This document shows positions 1 to 6,493 of a DNA stretch of 11,860 bases, one piece after another. The position numbers and the translations under genes were made by a program. This stretch comes from an uncultured Ruminococcus sp. (GTDB lineage: Bacteria > Bacillota > Clostridia > Oscillospirales > Ruminococcaceae), in assembly GCA_937894495.1 (NCBI GenBank), contig CALCRR010000424.1, forward strand, positions 1-11,860, read 5' to 3'. Under the pieces are notes generated by a model. It had not been told where the DNA came from. It searched no databases and saw only the letters and a list, made by a program, of their open reading frames with translations. Positions within the stretch are counted from its first letter, which is position 1. Every line of letters starts with the position of its first letter.

Positions 1-57
1 GATTTTTTATTTTTGTCAAGCATTTTGGCAAGGTTTAGTTGGGGGAGCAATAATATA

Positions 58-1587
58 TCAGGCAATATGGTAAAGTCTTGCAAGCTCTTCCCTTTTGGCT
101 ACGCTTCTTTTTATCTGTTCATCGGCAAGGCGTATCTTCGCCTGCTCTACGGTTTCATTGTCCTTAACAAGAAAAGCCTTTACAAACATATTTTCTATGC
201 TTTTATAGCAGCCTACAGTTTTGCGCTCAACAAACTTATAGGCGTTTACGTTTGCTGTGATAGTTTTCTGCATTATACTTTTATTCTCATCAAATTCCAG
301 AGTGAAAAACATATCCTCCATAAGCTGGTCGCAGGGGGTGTGAAATAGTATCTCGCCCGTGGCTTCAAGTGATATTCCTGCTTTTTCAAACTGAGCTGCA
401 AGGGCATTAACGTATTTATCACTTTCAAAGTCCTGCACCATATCAATGCAGAAATATCCGCACTGGCAGGTCATGTTCATAACAAGTCCGTCAGAGCAGT
501 CTGAGAAAAGGTGGGCAGAGTCAACATATCTCTCGTTCTCATTAAGCCTGAACTGACCGATATAGCTGATAAGATAGGTGTCCAGCTTCAGATCGTCAAG
601 AAATTTCATTATCATGCGCTTTTTTCTGAAGGAATGCAGGTGGCTCACGGCATTCAAAAGCATTATTATCTTGTTGAATTCGTCCTTGCAGCGCTCGGGC
701 TCTCTCTGCTCGTTCATAAGCTGCTTGTAGTGCCTGCAAAGGTCAGGGTCCGACATTGTAAGCTCCCTGTCGCCGTAAGGCAGGCTTATGCTTTTTACGC
801 AGTTTTTGTAGGTACCCTCGACCCCCAGCGCAGCTCTGGCGTCAACGGGGAAATTGCTGTTTATCACCTCATTGCTCTCGGGGTAGAGCTCTCTGATAGC
901 TCTGCTCATCATAACGCTGAGCATTACCACAGGGGACGCACCGTTTGACTTGCACAGCCTGATAAACTCCTGCTGGCTGAACTTTAGCTCATACCGCCTG
1001 TGGGCTGACTTAGGCGACCTGGTCTCGGGCAAAGTAAAGCCTTTTCTTGAAACGCCCTCTATCTTATCAAGCCTGCTGCGGTCAACATCATACTTATCGC
1101 CGCAGGGCTCGGCTGCTTCGGCTATGGTCATCTCATCTTTATCGGTAAGTATGCCCTCGCTTTCGGCACAGCTGCCGTAGGCTGCCCGGCAGTAATAATA
1201 TATCAGAGTCTCCACAAAGCTTTTAACTCCCCTGCCGTCGGCAAGACCGTGGTGGAATGAAATATCAATATTTCTGTCGTGATATGTCACGCCTATCAGA
1301 TAATAATTGTTCTGTGCTCCCCCCAGAGGGATAAAATCCTCAGACTCATAGGCTTCAAAGGGCAGCTGGTTATCAACTGCATAAAAATCCCCCTCATGCT
1401 CCTCATACCTTACCTTAAAATATGGATAACGCTCCATTGTCATATCAGCCGCAGCCCTCAGCGCCGAGGGGTCGATCTCTGAGTTCATTCTTACCTCGTA
1501 GACCTCGCTGGGGAGTCCCTTTTCTCTGTAGAGATATGGCTGACCTGCTCTTACCTTTTCGTTAATAGCTGTATTTATGGTTTTCAT
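58..1587 (-). CDS. Condensation/alcohol-acetyltransferase-like acyltransferase
   Basis: A 509-residue cytoplasmic protein with no signal peptide or membrane segment. Residues 112-118 read HHGLADG, matching the HHxxxDG active-site motif of the CoA-dependent acyltransferase superfamily (NRPS condensation domains, wax ester synthases, alcohol acetyltransferases). The first histidine pair and the aspartate are intact, so an active acyl-transfer enzyme is plausible. Residues 1-130 resemble the N-terminal half of that fold and the middle region would be the second lobe. The last 80 or so residues are charged and I do not recognise them. The start is supported by GAGG eight bases upstream of the ATG. 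No carrier protein or other NRPS module is visible nearby, so it probably acts on a free CoA thioester. The substrate cannot be told. The gene runs to within 57 bases of the window edge, so operon partners may lie outside. No convincing promoter was found upstream. Confidence 0.75.
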   Translation of the reverse strand: MKTINTAINEKVRAGQPYLYREKGLPSEVYEVRMNSEIDPSALRAAADMTMERYPYFKVRYEEHEGDFYAVDNQLPFEAYESEDFIPLGGAQNNYYLIGVTYHDRNIDISFHHGLADGRGVKSFVETLIYYYCRAAYGSCAESEGILTDKDEMTIAEAAEPCGDKYDVDRSRLDKIEGVSRKGFTLPETRSPKSAHRRYELKFSQQEFIRLCKSNGASPVVMLSVMMSRAIRELYPESNEVINSNFPVDARAALGVEGTYKNCVKSISLPYGDRELTMSDPDLCRHYKQLMNEQREPERCKDEFNKIIMLLNAVSHLHSFRKKRMIMKFLDDLKLDTYLISYIGQFRLNENERYVDSAHLFSDCSDGLVMNMTCQCGYFCIDMVQDFESDKYVNALAAQFEKAGISLEATGEILFHTPCDQLMEDMFFTLEFDENKSIMQKTITANVNAYKFVERKTVGCYKSIENMFVKAFLVKDNETVEQAKIRLADEQIKRSVAKREELARLYHIA

Positions 1588-1728
1588 AGTGTTTTCCTCG
1601 CTTTCATTTATTTGGTATGTCTCTATGATATACCCCTGTTGTTTTTGAAATATTTGTAAGATGTTTGAGAAATGTTAATTTGAAGCCATGCAGACTAAAT
1701 ATCAGAATATAAACAGCAGAAATTTTGA

Positions 1729-1757
1729 TTGACTTAAACAGCGTCGTATGATATAAT
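1729..1757 (+). promoter_or_regulatory. SigA-type promoter of the phosphatase operon
   Basis: TTGACT at 1729-1734 and a perfect TATAAT at 1752-1757 are separated by 17 bases, with a TG at 1749-1750 giving an extended -10. Transcription would begin near 1764, leaving a leader of about 45 bases before the ATG at 1810. This fits a vegetative, constitutive promoter for the three-gene operon. Confidence 0.85.
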
Positions 1758-1809
1758 AATAGTATATTGTAAACAACACCTATCTTAAAATATATTGACC
1801 GAGGTAAAT

Positions 1810-2496
1810 ATGAAAAGTCTATTATCATCAACACTCAACACCCGTGAGCTTGGCGGTTACAGCTTTGATGGCGGCGTTACAAAAACAGGCATGATACTGC
1901 GCAGCGACCGTATCTGCCAGCCCACCGAAGAGGATATTGCTTATCTTAAAGAAAAGGGCATAACCACCGTCATCGACCTGCGCACCGATGAAGACGCAGC
2001 AGAAAGCCCCTGCGGACTTACCGAAGATAAGGGCTTTAACTATCATCACTTCCCTGTTACCGAGGGCGGATATGTGCCCGAAACTGCCGATGATATGATA
2101 CCCTGCTATCTTGCCATTGCCGATACTCCCATAATGTCTCAGGTATTCCGCACTATTGCAAAAGCTCCCCACGGGGTGATATTCAACTGCTGGGCAGGCA
2201 AGGACAGAACGGGGGTTACCGCAGCCATAATACTTATGCTCTGCGGTGTTTCCGACGAGGATATAATCAATAACTATATGCTGACAGCACCCTACAGCGA
2301 AAAGCTCTGGGAAATGATAAGGCAGTACCGCAGTGAAGAGGAAATGCAGATAATACTCCCCAACGAGAGATTTATAAAAGGCTTTATCGACGGCTTTCGC
2401 AGCAAATACGGCTCGGCAGAGAGATACCTTGAAAAGCTCGGGCTGAGCAATGAAGAAACTGACAGCATAAAAAGCAAGCTTTGCGGCAAAGCTTGA
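1810..2496 (+). CDS. Tyrosine-protein-phosphatase family protein (Y_phosphatase3 type)
   Basis: A 228-residue soluble protein of the bacterial tyrosine/dual-specificity phosphatase family related to Mycobacterium PtpB. The family's N-terminal NxRxxGG-like motif is NTRELGG at residues 10-16. A VIDLRT segment at 54-59 is typical, and the P-loop CWAGKDRTG begins at Cys127 with Arg133, giving the C(X)5R signature with the expected nucleophile and phosphate-binding arginine. The residue before the cysteine is Asn126, where most members have His. The ATG at 1810 is chosen because GAGG at 1801-1804 sits five bases before it; a TTG at 1795 lies upstream of that site. First gene of an operon, 18 bases before the glycosyltransferase. 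It would remove phosphate from phosphotyrosine, phosphoserine or possibly a phosphoinositide-like or sugar-phosphate substrate; the true substrate is unknown. Confidence 0.85.
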   Translation: MKSLLSSTLNTRELGGYSFDGGVTKTGMILRSDRICQPTEEDIAYLKEKGITTVIDLRTDEDAAESPCGLTEDKGFNYHHFPVTEGGYVPETADDMIPCYLAIADTPIMSQVFRTIAKAPHGVIFNCWAGKDRTGVTAAIILMLCGVSDEDIINNYMLTAPYSEKLWEMIRQYRSEEEMQIILPNERFIKGFIDGFRSKYGSAERYLEKLGLSNEETDSIKSKLCGKA

Positions 2497-2514
2497 GCTG
2501 AGGGAGAGTTTTAT

Positions 2515-3252
2515 ATGAGCAAATGCAAGTTTTCCGTGGTCATACCTGCCCACAATGAAGAAAAATATATAGGCAAATGCCTGCTGGCTGTAAAAAGTGC
2601 GGCAAAGTATGTTTATCCCGACGAGGTGGAGATGATAGTTGCAGCCAACCGCTGCACCGATAAAACAGCTGCTGTCGCCCGGCACTGCGGCGCAAGAGTT
2701 ATAACAAACGATGATAAATGCATTGCGGCTGTACGAAACGCAGGCATCAGAGCTGCAAAGGGCGAGATAATAGTCACCGTCGATGCCGACAGCCTTATGA
2801 CTAAATACTCCCTTGTTGAGATAAGAGAAAAGCTTGAAAGCAAAGAATACGCAGGCGGCGGTGCTAACCCTAAGTTTGACAGAATGTCTCCGGGCATTGC
2901 CTGCTCGGCGTTATATGTGGCGATAAATCTTCTGCCGATAATGATAAAAAACGGCGGCTATCTCAGCGGTGCTATGTTCTGGTTCTATAAAGCCGATTTT
3001 GATAAGATAGGCGGCTTTGATGAAAGCCTTGTCAGCCTGGAGGACATGGACTTTGCTATAAGGCTCAAAAAGCTGGGCGCAGGCAGGGGGCAGCGGTACG
3101 GAACTCTGAAATACTCGTATGTTACCACATCAAGCCGAAAGTTTGATAAATTCGGAGACTGGTATCTTATCAAAAACCGCCAGCTCACCAAACGCATTTT
3201 CAGCGGCAGAGACCGTGAGGCTGCGGACAGCTTTTATTATGATGTAAGATAA
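2515..3252 (+). CDS. Family 2 glycosyltransferase
   Basis: A 245-residue GT-A fold glycosyltransferase. The N-terminal strand and nucleotide-binding start is VVIPAHNEEKYIG (residues 8-20). The metal-binding DxD motif is DAD at 90-92, and the acceptor-side GGFDE...LEDMDF stretch (166-180) carries the ED pair at 176-177 that usually provides the catalytic base. Residues 125-160 are hydrophobic and may associate with the membrane, but no clear transmembrane helix is present. Start supported by AGGGAGA at 2501-2507. It lies 18 bases after the phosphatase and 13 bases before the PHP gene, so the three are almost certainly co-transcribed. It would transfer a sugar from a nucleotide donor to an unknown acceptor. 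There is no surface polysaccharide cluster around it, so a cell-wall or capsule role cannot be assumed. Confidence 0.87.
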   Translation: MSKCKFSVVIPAHNEEKYIGKCLLAVKSAAKYVYPDEVEMIVAANRCTDKTAAVARHCGARVITNDDKCIAAVRNAGIRAAKGEIIVTVDADSLMTKYSLVEIREKLESKEYAGGGANPKFDRMSPGIACSALYVAINLLPIMIKNGGYLSGAMFWFYKADFDKIGGFDESLVSLEDMDFAIRLKKLGAGRGQRYGTLKYSYVTTSSRKFDKFGDWYLIKNRQLTKRIFSGRDREAADSFYYDVR

Positions 3253-3265
3253 AAAGGAGACTTGA

Positions 3266-4114
3266 ATGAACCAACTGCTTATTGACAGCCACACCCACAC
3301 CGCTTTTTCGCCCGATGCAAAGGACAGCCTGACTGCAATGTGTGAAAGAGCCATTGAGCTGGGGCTTTATGCCTACACTGTAACAGACCACTGCGACTGC
3401 AATTTCTGGGACAAAACAGATGATAAGGATATCACCGACTATATGATGTACGGCGCAGGTGAATATGCCTTAAACAGCATAAAAGCCCAGTATGAGATGA
3501 AGCAAAGGCTTGAAGGCAGGCTGAATTTTCATGTGGGCATTGAGCTTGGACAGCCCTTGCAGAACATAGAAAAAGCCGAGGAGATAGCGGCTCTTCCTCA
3601 GCTTGATCTTATTATCGGCTCTCACCATATGAATAATGGGGAGAATGATTTTTACTACCTTGATTACAGCAGCATGACAAGCTCTGAGATCGACAAGCTG
3701 CTCTCTGACTGCTTTACCCAGACGCTGGAAATGTGCCGCTGGGGCAAATTTGATGTGCTGGGTCATCTTACCTATCCGCTGAGGTATATATGCGGCGAGC
3801 ATGGTATCGGTATAGATATTTCAAAGTACGATGAACTGATAGCGGAGATATTTAAGACCCTTATCAATAGCGGCAAAGGTATCGAGATAAATACCTCGGG
3901 GCTTCGCCAGAAATACGGGCTGACCTTTCCTGATTTTAAATACATAAAGCTTTACAAAGACCTTGGCGGCGAGATTATCACAACAGGCTCTGACGCACAC
4001 TGCACAGCCGACCTTGCCAAAGGCATTCCCCAGGGGACAGAGCTTGCAAGGCAGGCAGGGTTTGAATATATAGCTTATTACAAAAAGCACCAGCCTGTGT
4101 TTGTCAGGCTCTAA
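3266..4114 (+). CDS. PHP-domain phosphoesterase, histidinol-phosphatase (HisJ/HisK) type
   Basis: A 282-residue PHP-superfamily metal-dependent phosphatase. The metal-ligand motifs are all present in order: HTH at 9-11, TDH at 40-42, the GIELGQ glutamate at 93, SHH at 119-121, GHLTYP with His167, and GSDAH with Asp243 and His245. Length and motif order match PHP-type histidinol-phosphatases (step 8 of histidine synthesis, histidinol phosphate to histidinol). No other his genes are in view, so the substrate could be another phosphomonoester. Start supported by AAGGAG at 3254-3259, seven bases ahead of the ATG. Third gene of the operon. Its TAA (4112-4114) overlaps the TAG of convergent sigG (complement of 4111-4113), an extremely compact end-to-end arrangement. 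Confidence 0.85.
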   Translation: MNQLLIDSHTHTAFSPDAKDSLTAMCERAIELGLYAYTVTDHCDCNFWDKTDDKDITDYMMYGAGEYALNSIKAQYEMKQRLEGRLNFHVGIELGQPLQNIEKAEEIAALPQLDLIIGSHHMNNGENDFYYLDYSSMTSSEIDKLLSDCFTQTLEMCRWGKFDVLGHLTYPLRYICGEHGIGIDISKYDELIAEIFKTLINSGKGIEINTSGLRQKYGLTFPDFKYIKLYKDLGGEIITTGSDAHCTADLAKGIPQGTELARQAGFEYIAYYKKHQPVFVRL

Positions 4115-4881
4115 AGCTGAGCTTTTATTTTATCCAGCGCACTTTTTTCAAGCCTAGATACCTGCGCCTGAGATATGCCTATCTCCTTAGCCACCTCTAC
4201 CTGAGTTCTCCCCCTGAAAAAGCGCAGGAACAGTATGTTTTTTTCACGGGGTTTAAGGTCGTTTATGGCTTCCTTAACGGTCATTTCATCAAGCCAGCTT
4301 TTGTCATCATAGCTGTCACTGACCTGGTCGAGTATATACAAGGCGTCCCCTGCGTCGGAGTAGACGGGCTCGTAGAGAGACACAGGGTCTGTTACCGACT
4401 CTAAGGCGGTGACGACATCTGCACGTTTTTCGCCTATCAGTTCGGCTATCTCATCAACGGTGGGCTCTCGCTGGTTACTTGCAATGAACGCTTCCTTTGC
4501 CTGCATTGCTTTATAGGCAAGGTCTCTGAGGGAGCGGCTTACTCGCATGGGTCTGAAATCGCGCATATATCGCTTGACCTCACCTGCTATCATAGGCACG
4601 GCATAGCTGCTGAGCTTGACCATGAAAGATACATCGAAATTATCTATTGCCTTTATAAGCCCCACAACGCCCACCTGAAAAAGGTCGTCGGGGGGCTCTT
4701 TTGATGATGAAAAGCGCTGTATAACGCTGAGCACCAGCCGCAGGTTTCCGTTTATGAGCTTTTCCCTTGCTTTTTTATCGCCCTTCTGAGCCTTTTGTAT
4801 CAGCTCGTTATTTTCCTTTTCTGTCAATACCTTCAAGTCAACGGTGTTCACACCGCTTATTTCGACCTTATTGTACTGCAT
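4111..4881 (-). CDS. sigG: Late forespore sigma factor SigG
   Basis: A 256-residue RNA polymerase sigma factor. Bacillus subtilis SigG is about 260 residues and, from memory, shares long near-identical blocks. These include the N-terminal KVEISGV, INGNLRLVLSVIQRF (43-57, region 2.1), DDLFQVGVVGLIKAIDNFD (65-83, region 2.2) and VSRSLRDLAYKA (114-125). The region 4.2 helix-turn-helix TQVEVAKEIGISQAQVSRLE is at 226-245. The N-terminal KVEI(S/C)GV segment separates SigG from SigF and SigE. SigG directs forespore gene expression after engulfment. The start is fixed by GGAGG (complement of 4887-4891), five bases before the ATG. A SigF-like promoter lies immediately upstream, in line with the known SigF control of sigG. 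Unlike Bacillus it is not preceded by spoIIGA-sigE here, and its 3' end collides with the PHP gene. Confidence 0.95.
   Translation of the reverse strand: MQYNKVEISGVNTVDLKVLTEKENNELIQKAQKGDKKAREKLINGNLRLVLSVIQRFSSSKEPPDDLFQVGVVGLIKAIDNFDVSFMVKLSSYAVPMIAGEVKRYMRDFRPMRVSRSLRDLAYKAMQAKEAFIASNQREPTVDEIAELIGEKRADVVTALESVTDPVSLYEPVYSDAGDALYILDQVSDSYDDKSWLDEMTVKEAINDLKPREKNILFLRFFRGRTQVEVAKEIGISQAQVSRLEKSALDKIKAQL
4113..4130 (+). terminator. Weak terminator-like hairpin after the PHP gene
   Basis: AAAGC (4113-4117) and GCTTT (4121-4125) form a five-base-pair stem with a three-base loop, followed by a T-rich run. It overlaps the 3' end of convergent sigG. The stem is short, so termination would be inefficient. 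Confidence 0.3.
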
Positions 4882-4908
4882 AATGACCTCCGTGACATTT
4901 TATGAGTT

Positions 4909-4937
4909 TATTATTGCCGAAAAATCACAGTATATAC
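4909..4937 (-). promoter_or_regulatory. SigF-like promoter of sigG
   Basis: On the minus strand, GTATA (4937-4933) followed after 14 bases by GGCAATAATA (4918-4909) fits the forespore SigF consensus (GYWTA, then GGNRANAHTR). All ten -10 positions match; the spacer is about one base shorter than usual. The start site would be close to 4902, just ahead of the GGAGG of sigG. Known biology (sigG is switched on by SigF) supports the call. Confidence 0.65.
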
Positions 4938-5054
4938 CCCGGCAGTTCAGATTAACAGCTGTCGATTAAATCTACATATTTTACGGTAAGTCGTAATTTA
5001 AAATAATATAAGGCAAAAATTGACTGAAAAATTTACAAACTTTTGAGAAATGTA

Positions 5055-5083
5055 TTGAAAAACGGAGAAAAATATTGTATAAT
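5055..5083 (+). promoter_or_regulatory. SigA-type promoter of the Spo0A-like gene
   Basis: TTGAAA at 5055-5060 and a perfect TATAAT at 5078-5083 are 17 bases apart. The start site would be near 5090, with a leader of about 60 bases before the ATG at 5151. The leader begins with a small hairpin, GGGGA (5097-5101) with TCCCC (5108-5112). This promoter also argues against an upstream start codon at 5043, which would lie before the transcription start. Confidence 0.75.
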
Positions 5084-5150
5084 TATTAATATCCTAGGGG
5101 AGAAATTTCCCCCTCAGCAAATCGACACACAATTACACGGAGTGACATAT

Positions 5151-5930
5151 ATGGATTACAGACAAACCATACTGATAGCAAAAGCGCAGGGAAATGAATA
5201 TGACCTGCTGATAACGCTGCTGGAAGAGGACGGTATCAGGGTGGTCAGGAGCGACAACACAGCCGAGGATATTGTTTATAAATCTGAGAAATACTCCCCT
5301 GCTGTTATAGTGCTCAACTGCACACTTTTCAGCATAGATGACCTTAGTGCCATAACCTCACATTTTGAGGGCTGCTGCCGGAGACCTGCTTTTTTCGACC
5401 TGTTCACCTATGAATGTGATATCGAAAAGCTGGAGATAATAAAGGATAAATACGATTTCAGCGGTTCAATACTCAACAATGCTTATTCTATCGCCAGACA
5501 CCTGTCGATCCTTTGCAGCTATACCCCCGTAGAAACAAAAAAGCTTAAAAGCATGGCTAAGCAGGAGCTGAGCGAGGCTATGCTTAAACTGGGCATAACA
5601 CCCTCAAGAGACGGCTGGTATTTTATCAGCGACTGCATTATGTACGTTCTTTTTAAACGACGAAGGCGGATAAGCTTTAACAATATCATCTATCCTTATA
5701 TATCAAACAAGCGAAATGTCAAGGAGAAAAATATCGAGCGTGTTATGCGCTCCACCATATCAGCCGCATGGAAAAACGCCGATACCGACACAAAGGCAGA
5801 GTATCTTCCGGGGTTCTCAACAAACATAAACAAGCCCACCAACTCAGACTTTGTGTTTGAGCTTGCAGACCATGTCTACAAGCAGTTCAGGACCCAGTTC
5901 GACAATTATTACCGTGAGAATGATTATTAA
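5151..5930 (+). CDS. Spo0A-like DNA-binding regulator with degenerate receiver domain
   Basis: A 259-residue protein whose C-terminal half (about 133-245) matches the Spo0A DNA-binding domain. It has LGITPSRDGWYF (147-158), a recognition-helix region NVKEKNIERVMRSTISAAW (189-207) and the diagnostic KPTNSDF (228-234). The N-terminal 115 residues align in position with a receiver domain but have lost its chemistry: the acidic pocket Asp pair of Spo0A is replaced by ALA-LYS-ALA around residues 10-12. The phosphoacceptor Asp56 position is Asn56 (VIVLN), and the conserved Lys before the last helix is Asn (ILNN, 107-110). It should therefore bind DNA without a phosphorelay, or sense something else. 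The ATG at 5151 is chosen because GGAG at 5139-5142 is eight bases upstream and the promoter lies at 5055-5083. It is unlikely to be the cell's main Spo0A. Targets are unknown; sporulation neighbours suggest a developmental role. Confidence 0.85.
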   Translation: MDYRQTILIAKAQGNEYDLLITLLEEDGIRVVRSDNTAEDIVYKSEKYSPAVIVLNCTLFSIDDLSAITSHFEGCCRRPAFFDLFTYECDIEKLEIIKDKYDFSGSILNNAYSIARHLSILCSYTPVETKKLKSMAKQELSEAMLKLGITPSRDGWYFISDCIMYVLFKRRRRISFNNIIYPYISNKRNVKEKNIERVMRSTISAAWKNADTDTKAEYLPGFSTNINKPTNSDFVFELADHVYKQFRTQFDNYYRENDY

Positions 5931-5958
5931 GCATGAGTTTTTCTGCATATACATGGTA
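5931..5958 (+). promoter_or_regulatory. Possible SigG-like promoter of the YlmC/YmxH gene
   Basis: GCATG (5931-5935) and CATGGTA (5952-5958) resemble the forespore SigG consensus (GHATR, then CATNHTA) with one mismatch. The 16-base spacer is short of the usual 18. No good SigA promoter lies in the 54-base gap. Suggestive only; readthrough from the upstream gene is an alternative. Confidence 0.3.
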
Positions 5959-5984
5959 TGATATCACTATTGGGAGGGATATGC

Positions 5985-6269
5985 ATGATATGCAGCTTTT
6001 CGAGTCTGAGGAACAAAGAGATAGTAAATGTAAAAACAGGCATAAAGATAGGCTATGCCGATGATATCGAGATAGATACCAACGGCAGCAGGATAGTGTC
6101 TATAATAGTTTACGGCAAATCGCGTGCCTTCGGCATAATGGGCAGAGATGACGATATAGTCATCAAATGCAGCAATATACAGCTTATCGGCGAGGATACC
6201 ATACTGGTTAGCTTTGACGATGATGCAAAACATGTAAAGAACACCGAATACAGGGTGGATAATTTGTAG
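5985..6269 (+). CDS. YlmC/YmxH-family sporulation protein (PRC-barrel)
   Basis: A 94-residue protein of the YlmC/YmxH family, a small PRC-barrel fold found in endospore formers. Recognisable parts are the KEIVNVKTGIKIGYADDIEID opening strands (11-31) and the GRDDDIVIKCSNIQLIGED core (53-71), closely following the family pattern GREEDIVIPWENIKKIGED. The start is taken at 5985 because GGGAGG (5972-5977) is seven bases upstream; an in-frame ATG at 5958 lies ahead of that site. In Bacillus, ylmC sits just downstream of sigG, so having this gene about 1.1 kb from sigG is a conserved association. The biochemical role is unknown; it has no signal peptide and should be cytoplasmic. Confidence 0.82.
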   Translation: MICSFSSLRNKEIVNVKTGIKIGYADDIEIDTNGSRIVSIIVYGKSRAFGIMGRDDDIVIKCSNIQLIGEDTILVSFDDDAKHVKNTEYRVDNL

Positions 6270-6290
6270 GAAATGACGGATAAAAAATAC

Positions 6291-6319
6291 TTGAAAAACA
6301 GGGGAAGATGTGGTATAAT
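6291..6319 (+). promoter_or_regulatory. Strong SigA promoter of rpsB-tsf
   Basis: TTGAAA (6291-6296), a 17-base spacer and a perfect TATAAT (6314-6319) preceded by TG at 6311-6312 (extended -10). The start site should be near 6326, giving a leader of about 165 bases. Confidence 0.85.
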
Positions 6320-6325
6320 ATTATG

Positions 6326-6479
6326 GTAATTCGAACGGTATGCTTTTGCCGCTGGTCCCCAGCGCAATGATGCCAGGTGGCATTATGTGTGCTTTTATAA
6401 GCACATCAGGCGGGGTTAAGGCAAAAATGAGCGTATCGGAGGATAGCAGATCCGCTTTGACGGAAATTTTAAACCAAAC
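6326..6479 (+). promoter_or_regulatory. Structured rpsB mRNA leader (candidate S2 autoregulatory element)
   Basis: Between the promoter and the AGGAGGT of rpsB lie three consecutive hairpins. The first pairs 6346-6355 with 6359-6367 (TTGC, a bulged C, GCTGG; loop TCC). The second pairs 6367-6374 with 6379-6386 (ATGATGCC, loop AGGT, one G-U pair). The third pairs 6388-6394 with 6399-6405 (TGTGCTT, loop TTAT). A weaker fourth hairpin can form at 6430-6456. No hairpin is followed by a T run, so transcription attenuation looks unlikely. Translational autoregulation by S2, known for the rpsB-tsf operon in Escherichia coli, is the obvious hypothesis. The structure is seen here, the function is inferred. 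Confidence 0.55.
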
Positions 6480-6493
6480 AGGAGGTCACTACA

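Noticed and set aside
1..23. Possible start of another minus-strand gene (ATG at 23, reading MLDKNKK to the window edge)
   Set aside because: Only seven codons are visible and there is no ribosome binding site upstream of the ATG.
1604..1834. Minus-strand open frame in the gap before the phosphatase operon
   Set aside because: It overlaps the operon promoter and the phosphatase start, has no ribosome binding site and looks like random AT-rich sequence.
4960..5127. Two TGTCGAT sequences (4960-4966 plus strand, 5121-5127 minus strand) resembling the Spo0A box TGTCGAA
   Set aside because: Each has one mismatch, and about one such match is expected by chance in a region this long searched on both strands.
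5043..5150. N-terminal extension of the Spo0A-like protein from an ATG at 5043
   Set aside because: The promoter boxes lie inside the extension and the ATG at 5151 has its own GGAG; the extension has no receiver-like sequence.
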